DNA from: an uncultured Prevotellaceae bacterium
GTDB taxonomy: Bacteria; Bacteroidota; Bacteroidia; Bacteroidales; Bacteroidaceae
Assembly: GCA_900314715.1 (NCBI GenBank)
Contig: OMWI01000012.1
Coordinates: 52,993-116,992, forward strand
DNA length: 64,000 nucleotides
Reading direction: 5' to 3'
Shown: piece by piece, positions 61,664 to 64,000 of the stretch
Numbering within the stretch: position 1 is the stretch's first letter
Layout of the letters: every line of letters begins with the position of its first letter
The notes under the pieces: generated by a model
The model's input: the letters and a program-made list of their open reading frames with translations, nothing else
Told to the model about the DNA's origin: nothing
The model's database searches: none
Position numbers and translations under genes: made by a program

Positions 61664-61846
61664 GAGGGTGTGTCAAAATAAAAATGCCCTCTTGAAAATT
61701 TTTATAGTTTAAAACTTAAGAGAAAGAATAGTCCATATCAAAACCTTATTCAGGGCTAAGAAATGGACTTTTCTTTGTTGTTTTTGAGCAGGGTACTTAC
61801 AGATAGTAAGTTGCCAATTCAGTTTTTTGCATTTTGACACACCCTC
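61664..61846. mobile_element. MITE-like element with 16-bp perfect terminal inverted repeats
   Basis: GAGGGTGTGTCAAAAT (61664-61679) and ATTTTGACACACCCTC (61831-61846) are perfect inverted ends of a 183-bp piece without any coding frame. Ends of this sequence are, as I recall, typical of IS1182-like transposons in Bacteroidota, so it could be mobilised in trans. No target duplication was evident. Its right end supplies part of the stop codon of the adjacent phosphoesterase gene. Together with this element, the gap 61570-61844 holds nothing else. Confidence 0.75.
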
Positions 61847-62603
61847 ATGATATTTCTAAGTGTAAGTCTAGGTAGGAACGAATCTGTTTCTTCATGCTTC
61901 TATAATATTGCCCATGCTTGTTAGCAGGAAGGCCCTGCGACAATCCAAGCAAGCATATTGCTCTGTGATGACTGGTTCCGATTCCTGTTGGGTATGCCCA
62001 AAGACTTGATAGAGTCTCATCTGTCCATATGGGTGAGGGGTATCGTGCATAGCCCCAACGTGAAGCGGAAACATCCATCAGGCCATTGAAAACAAAATCG
62101 TAAAGACTCTCTTCTGTTATCAATTTGTCATTGAGAGATTTGCAGATGTCATGCACATCATTGACGTTAACCTTTGGCATCCTGTACCTTAGCCAACCCA
62201 AATCGACCCCAGCATGAGTGAAGAGGAAATCCTTTCCTTCTGTCTTTACCGTCATAGCCAGTTTGAACAAGGACAAGTTCTCACTGAAGATCTGATGAAT
62301 CTCCTCATAGCGTCCTTTGTCTTTACGGCTACTGTTCATGTCCTTATCAAAGTAATGGATGTCGTGATTACCCAAAAGCAGAGTAACGCTTTCCATGTTG
62401 GCCCTTTTGAAATCAAGAATTTCCTTGAAATTTGTAAGGGCCTCGCTTGGCAGGATTTCCTCATAATATGTATATGGGTCCAAATAGTCTCCAAGGAAAA
62501 TCATAGGTAAGTCAGGATACTTTCTTGTGGCTGATATCCAGAACAAACGGCCATGTATGTCTGGTACAATCAACAATATCGGTTTGTTATCTTTTTGTTT
62601 CAT
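61845..62603 (-). CDS. Metallophosphoesterase (Ser/Thr-phosphatase-like), 1 of 3
   Basis: A 252-residue cytoplasmic enzyme with the calcineurin-like metal-binding blocks: 'IVPDIHGR' (D-x-H, about 13-20), 'FLGDYLDPYTYYEE' (about 36), 'LLLGNHDIHYFDKDM' (about 75) and 'FLFTHAGVDLGWL' (about 126). It hydrolyses phosphomonoesters or diesters; the substrate is unknown. The C-terminus 'LDLHLEIS' stops with a TGA whose last bases belong to the end of the MITE, so the tail may have been altered by that insertion. It lies 12 bp after the next phosphoesterase gene, in an operon-like row of three. Confidence 0.88.
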   Translation of the reverse strand: MKQKDNKPILLIVPDIHGRLFWISATRKYPDLPMIFLGDYLDPYTYYEEILPSEALTNFKEILDFKRANMESVTLLLGNHDIHYFDKDMNSSRKDKGRYEEIHQIFSENLSLFKLAMTVKTEGKDFLFTHAGVDLGWLRYRMPKVNVNDVHDICKSLNDKLITEESLYDFVFNGLMDVSASRWGYARYPSPIWTDETLSSLWAYPTGIGTSHHRAICLLGLSQGLPANKHGQYYRSMKKQIRSYLDLHLEIS

Positions 62604-62615
62604 GTTCTTAACTTT

Positions 62616-63383
62616 TTATAGTTCAACGTACTTTCCTGCATCGAATCCGTTCAAAAGATGCTCATCATTGAAGACATATCCCAATTGGTTGCTGACAATT
62701 CTTGTATTGCCAATGGTAGCATCAATATTGGTATGGGAATGACCATATATCCACACGTCAATACGGCTATTGGCGATGAAATCACCAAGTTCTGTAGCGA
62801 AGGCACTGTTGATGATCGAGTCCAGATGCTGTGGTGCCACCACCTGCCGTGTAGGCAAGTGATGGGTAACCACAACAATTTTCTCAGCCGTACTCTCCAC
62901 CACGCTCTTCCTGACGAAATCCAAGCAGAACTGGTGCAGTTGGTTATATTCATTCACTTGAATGAGCTTCCCTTTGTATTTGGTCTGACGAAAATCATTC
63001 AGCCCTTTCCAAACGAAATACTCATCCTGTGGGGAAATGTTCGACCACAACGTACTCAGGATGAAGTCTGTGTTATCAATCCGAACCACCTGATTCTGAT
63101 AGATGCCCACATTGTCCTTGAACATCCATTTCCATTGCAAGCCACGCTCCATCACGTCGCAAAACTGGTAATACTCATGGTTGCCTGGGACTATCAGCAC
63201 CTGACGGTAGTTGGCAGATGCCCATTTCCAAAATTTACTGAGTGGGGCAATAGAATTATTCAGATAGAACGTATCACCTGCCAGCACGAACACGTCTCCT
63301 GTTACAGGAAACTCATTATGCTTTATGTACCTGCTGTTCTCTGCAAACTCCATATGCAGGTCACTCATGTATTGTATCTTCAT
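62616..63383 (-). CDS. Metallophosphoesterase, 2 of 3
   Basis: A 255-residue enzyme of the calcineurin-like fold: 'QYMSDLHMEF' (D-x-H, about 4-13), 'FVLAGDTFYLN' (about 32-42), 'VLIVPGNHEYYQF' (about 62-74) and a C-terminal pair 'VVVTHHLPTRQV' and 'VWIYGHSHTNID' (about 210). All metal ligands appear present. The type resembles predicted phosphohydrolases of the Icc/YpoC-like group; the substrate is not known. Gaps to both neighbours are short (12 and 26 bp), so the three form one transcription unit running leftwards. Different from the first gene in block sequences, so not a recent duplicate. Confidence 0.88.
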   Translation of the reverse strand: MKIQYMSDLHMEFAENSRYIKHNEFPVTGDVFVLAGDTFYLNNSIAPLSKFWKWASANYRQVLIVPGNHEYYQFCDVMERGLQWKWMFKDNVGIYQNQVVRIDNTDFILSTLWSNISPQDEYFVWKGLNDFRQTKYKGKLIQVNEYNQLHQFCLDFVRKSVVESTAEKIVVVTHHLPTRQVVAPQHLDSIINSAFATELGDFIANSRIDVWIYGHSHTNIDATIGNTRIVSNQLGYVFNDEHLLNGFDAGKYVEL

Positions 63384-63409
63384 TGTTACTTTTCTTTACT
63401 TTGTTCAAC

Positions 63410-63967
63410 TTACTTGTCAATGGTTCTCTTTACTAGCCCAAATGATACTGGAGCAAAGCCATTGTTGTCCACTCCCACATCATACTGGGTCGGATAGAGA
63501 AACTGAAGCCTCTCTGCGTCATTTCCTGTGTTATACCTTCGGGTATGGACATGACCGAACAGCTGCCATACGTCCTTGTATCCACCCTCAAAGCACAGAA
63601 AAGGAAAGTGGCACAGATAGATTCGTTGCTTGCCCACTTCGATGTGCATCTGCATGGCAACATGTTCAAAGCGGCTGATGAATCCTTGTCGAATGTTCTT
63701 CAAATCGTGGTTACCCATGATTAGATAAATCTTGCCATTCAGACGGTCGAGTATCTTTGTCCATTCTGCTGCGCCGCCCAGACAGAAATCGCCCAAGTGG
63801 AAAACTGTATCATCTTTACCTATCACGTTGTTCCAATTTGCTATCATTACTTCGTTCATCTGCTCTACGTCCTTGAAAGGACGATTGCAAAATCTGATGA
63901 TGTTCGCATGATTGAAATGCGTATCTGATGTAAAGAACGTATGTTCTGCATTAAACTTGAAATTCAT
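63410..63967 (-). CDS. Metallophosphoesterase, 3 of 3
   Basis: A 185-residue small phosphoesterase with 'TFFTSDTHFNHANIIRFCNR' (D-x-H, about 9-28), 'VFHLGDFCLGG' (about 58), 'YLIMGNHDLKNI' (about 80), 'IYLCHFPF' (about 115) and 'WQLFGHVHTRR' (about 130). This is the compact YfcE-like/phage-type family often found on phages and mobile islands. The start at 63967 (MNFKFNAEHT) is chosen because the preceding bases are an A/G-rich leader; an in-frame ATG at the window edge (64000) would add an unlikely basic extension. Genes continuing beyond the window may belong to the same unit. Confidence 0.85.
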   Translation of the reverse strand: MNFKFNAEHTFFTSDTHFNHANIIRFCNRPFKDVEQMNEVMIANWNNVIGKDDTVFHLGDFCLGGAAEWTKILDRLNGKIYLIMGNHDLKNIRQGFISRFEHVAMQMHIEVGKQRIYLCHFPFLCFEGGYKDVWQLFGHVHTRRYNTGNDAERLQFLYPTQYDVGVDNNGFAPVSFGLVKRTIDK

Positions 63968-64000
63968 TTTCTTCTTTGTTTTATTCTCTCCATGCCCCAT

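Overview
The window comes from a Bacteroidota chromosome, most likely a Prevotellaceae member (Prevotella sensu lato). The signs are SusC/SusD outer-membrane pairs, lipoproteins with acidic residues after the lipobox Cys, the phylum promoter signature (TAnnTTTG at -7, often a TTG about 20 bp upstream), A-rich leaders without Shine-Dalgarno sites, an S46 dipeptidyl-peptidase, and several giant secreted proteins ending in a short 'GxYIxNGKKVxxK' tail like type IX secretion sorting domains. No rRNA, tRNA or CRISPR array was seen.

Layout. (1) 1-12.85 kb, minus strand: one operon of at least six genes: a four-FAS1 lipoprotein, SusC, SusD, two more fasciclin lipoproteins, and a second SusC that runs off the left edge. 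A promoter at about 12.92 kb serves it; a GH2 glycosidase is divergent. (2) 13-33 kb: mixed core and accessory genes: GH2, DUF2851, a 1343-residue secreted modular protein, a thioesterase-dprA pair, a small lipoprotein, an S46 peptidase, a polysaccharide flippase, an SpmA/SpmB-type protein, and a GH95 enzyme. Two intergenic arrays of 22-bp phased palindromes lie here. (3) 33-33.4 kb: a junction holding a terminator, a good promoter and a 29-codon fossil whose end resembles the secretion tail. (4) 33.4-52.3 kb: a GC-rich saccharolytic locus. A membrane-anchored AraC-type regulator faces an alginate-lyase-fold enzyme, a giant protein with an embedded tyrosine-phosphatase domain, a 62-residue small protein, a GH51 arabinofuranosidase-type protein, and a three-enzyme fusion (lyase fold, GH28-like beta-helix, GH88). 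(5) About 52.3-60.3 kb: a mobilizable element with relaxase, MobC-like protein, excisionase-type HTH, tyrosine integrase and a four-HTH regulator. A ~73-bp palindrome-containing repeat is duplicated upstream of the excisionase-like gene and the integrase. (6) 60.4-64 kb: an ATPase (AAA/DUF4143 type) lacking its usual N-terminus, a ~183-bp MITE-like element, and three consecutive metallophosphoesterase genes.

How it fits together. Region 4 reads as a uronic-acid/arabinose glycan locus. Surface enzymes with the secretion tail would cut and debranch polymer. The tail-less fusion enzyme, probably periplasmic, would finish unsaturated oligosaccharides with its GH88 domain. The locus has no SusC/SusD of its own, so uptake would depend on another locus. 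The mobilizable element sits directly against its 3' end and seems to cut off a further gene that was translationally coupled to the fusion. Functions come from motif recognition by eye; no database search was run.
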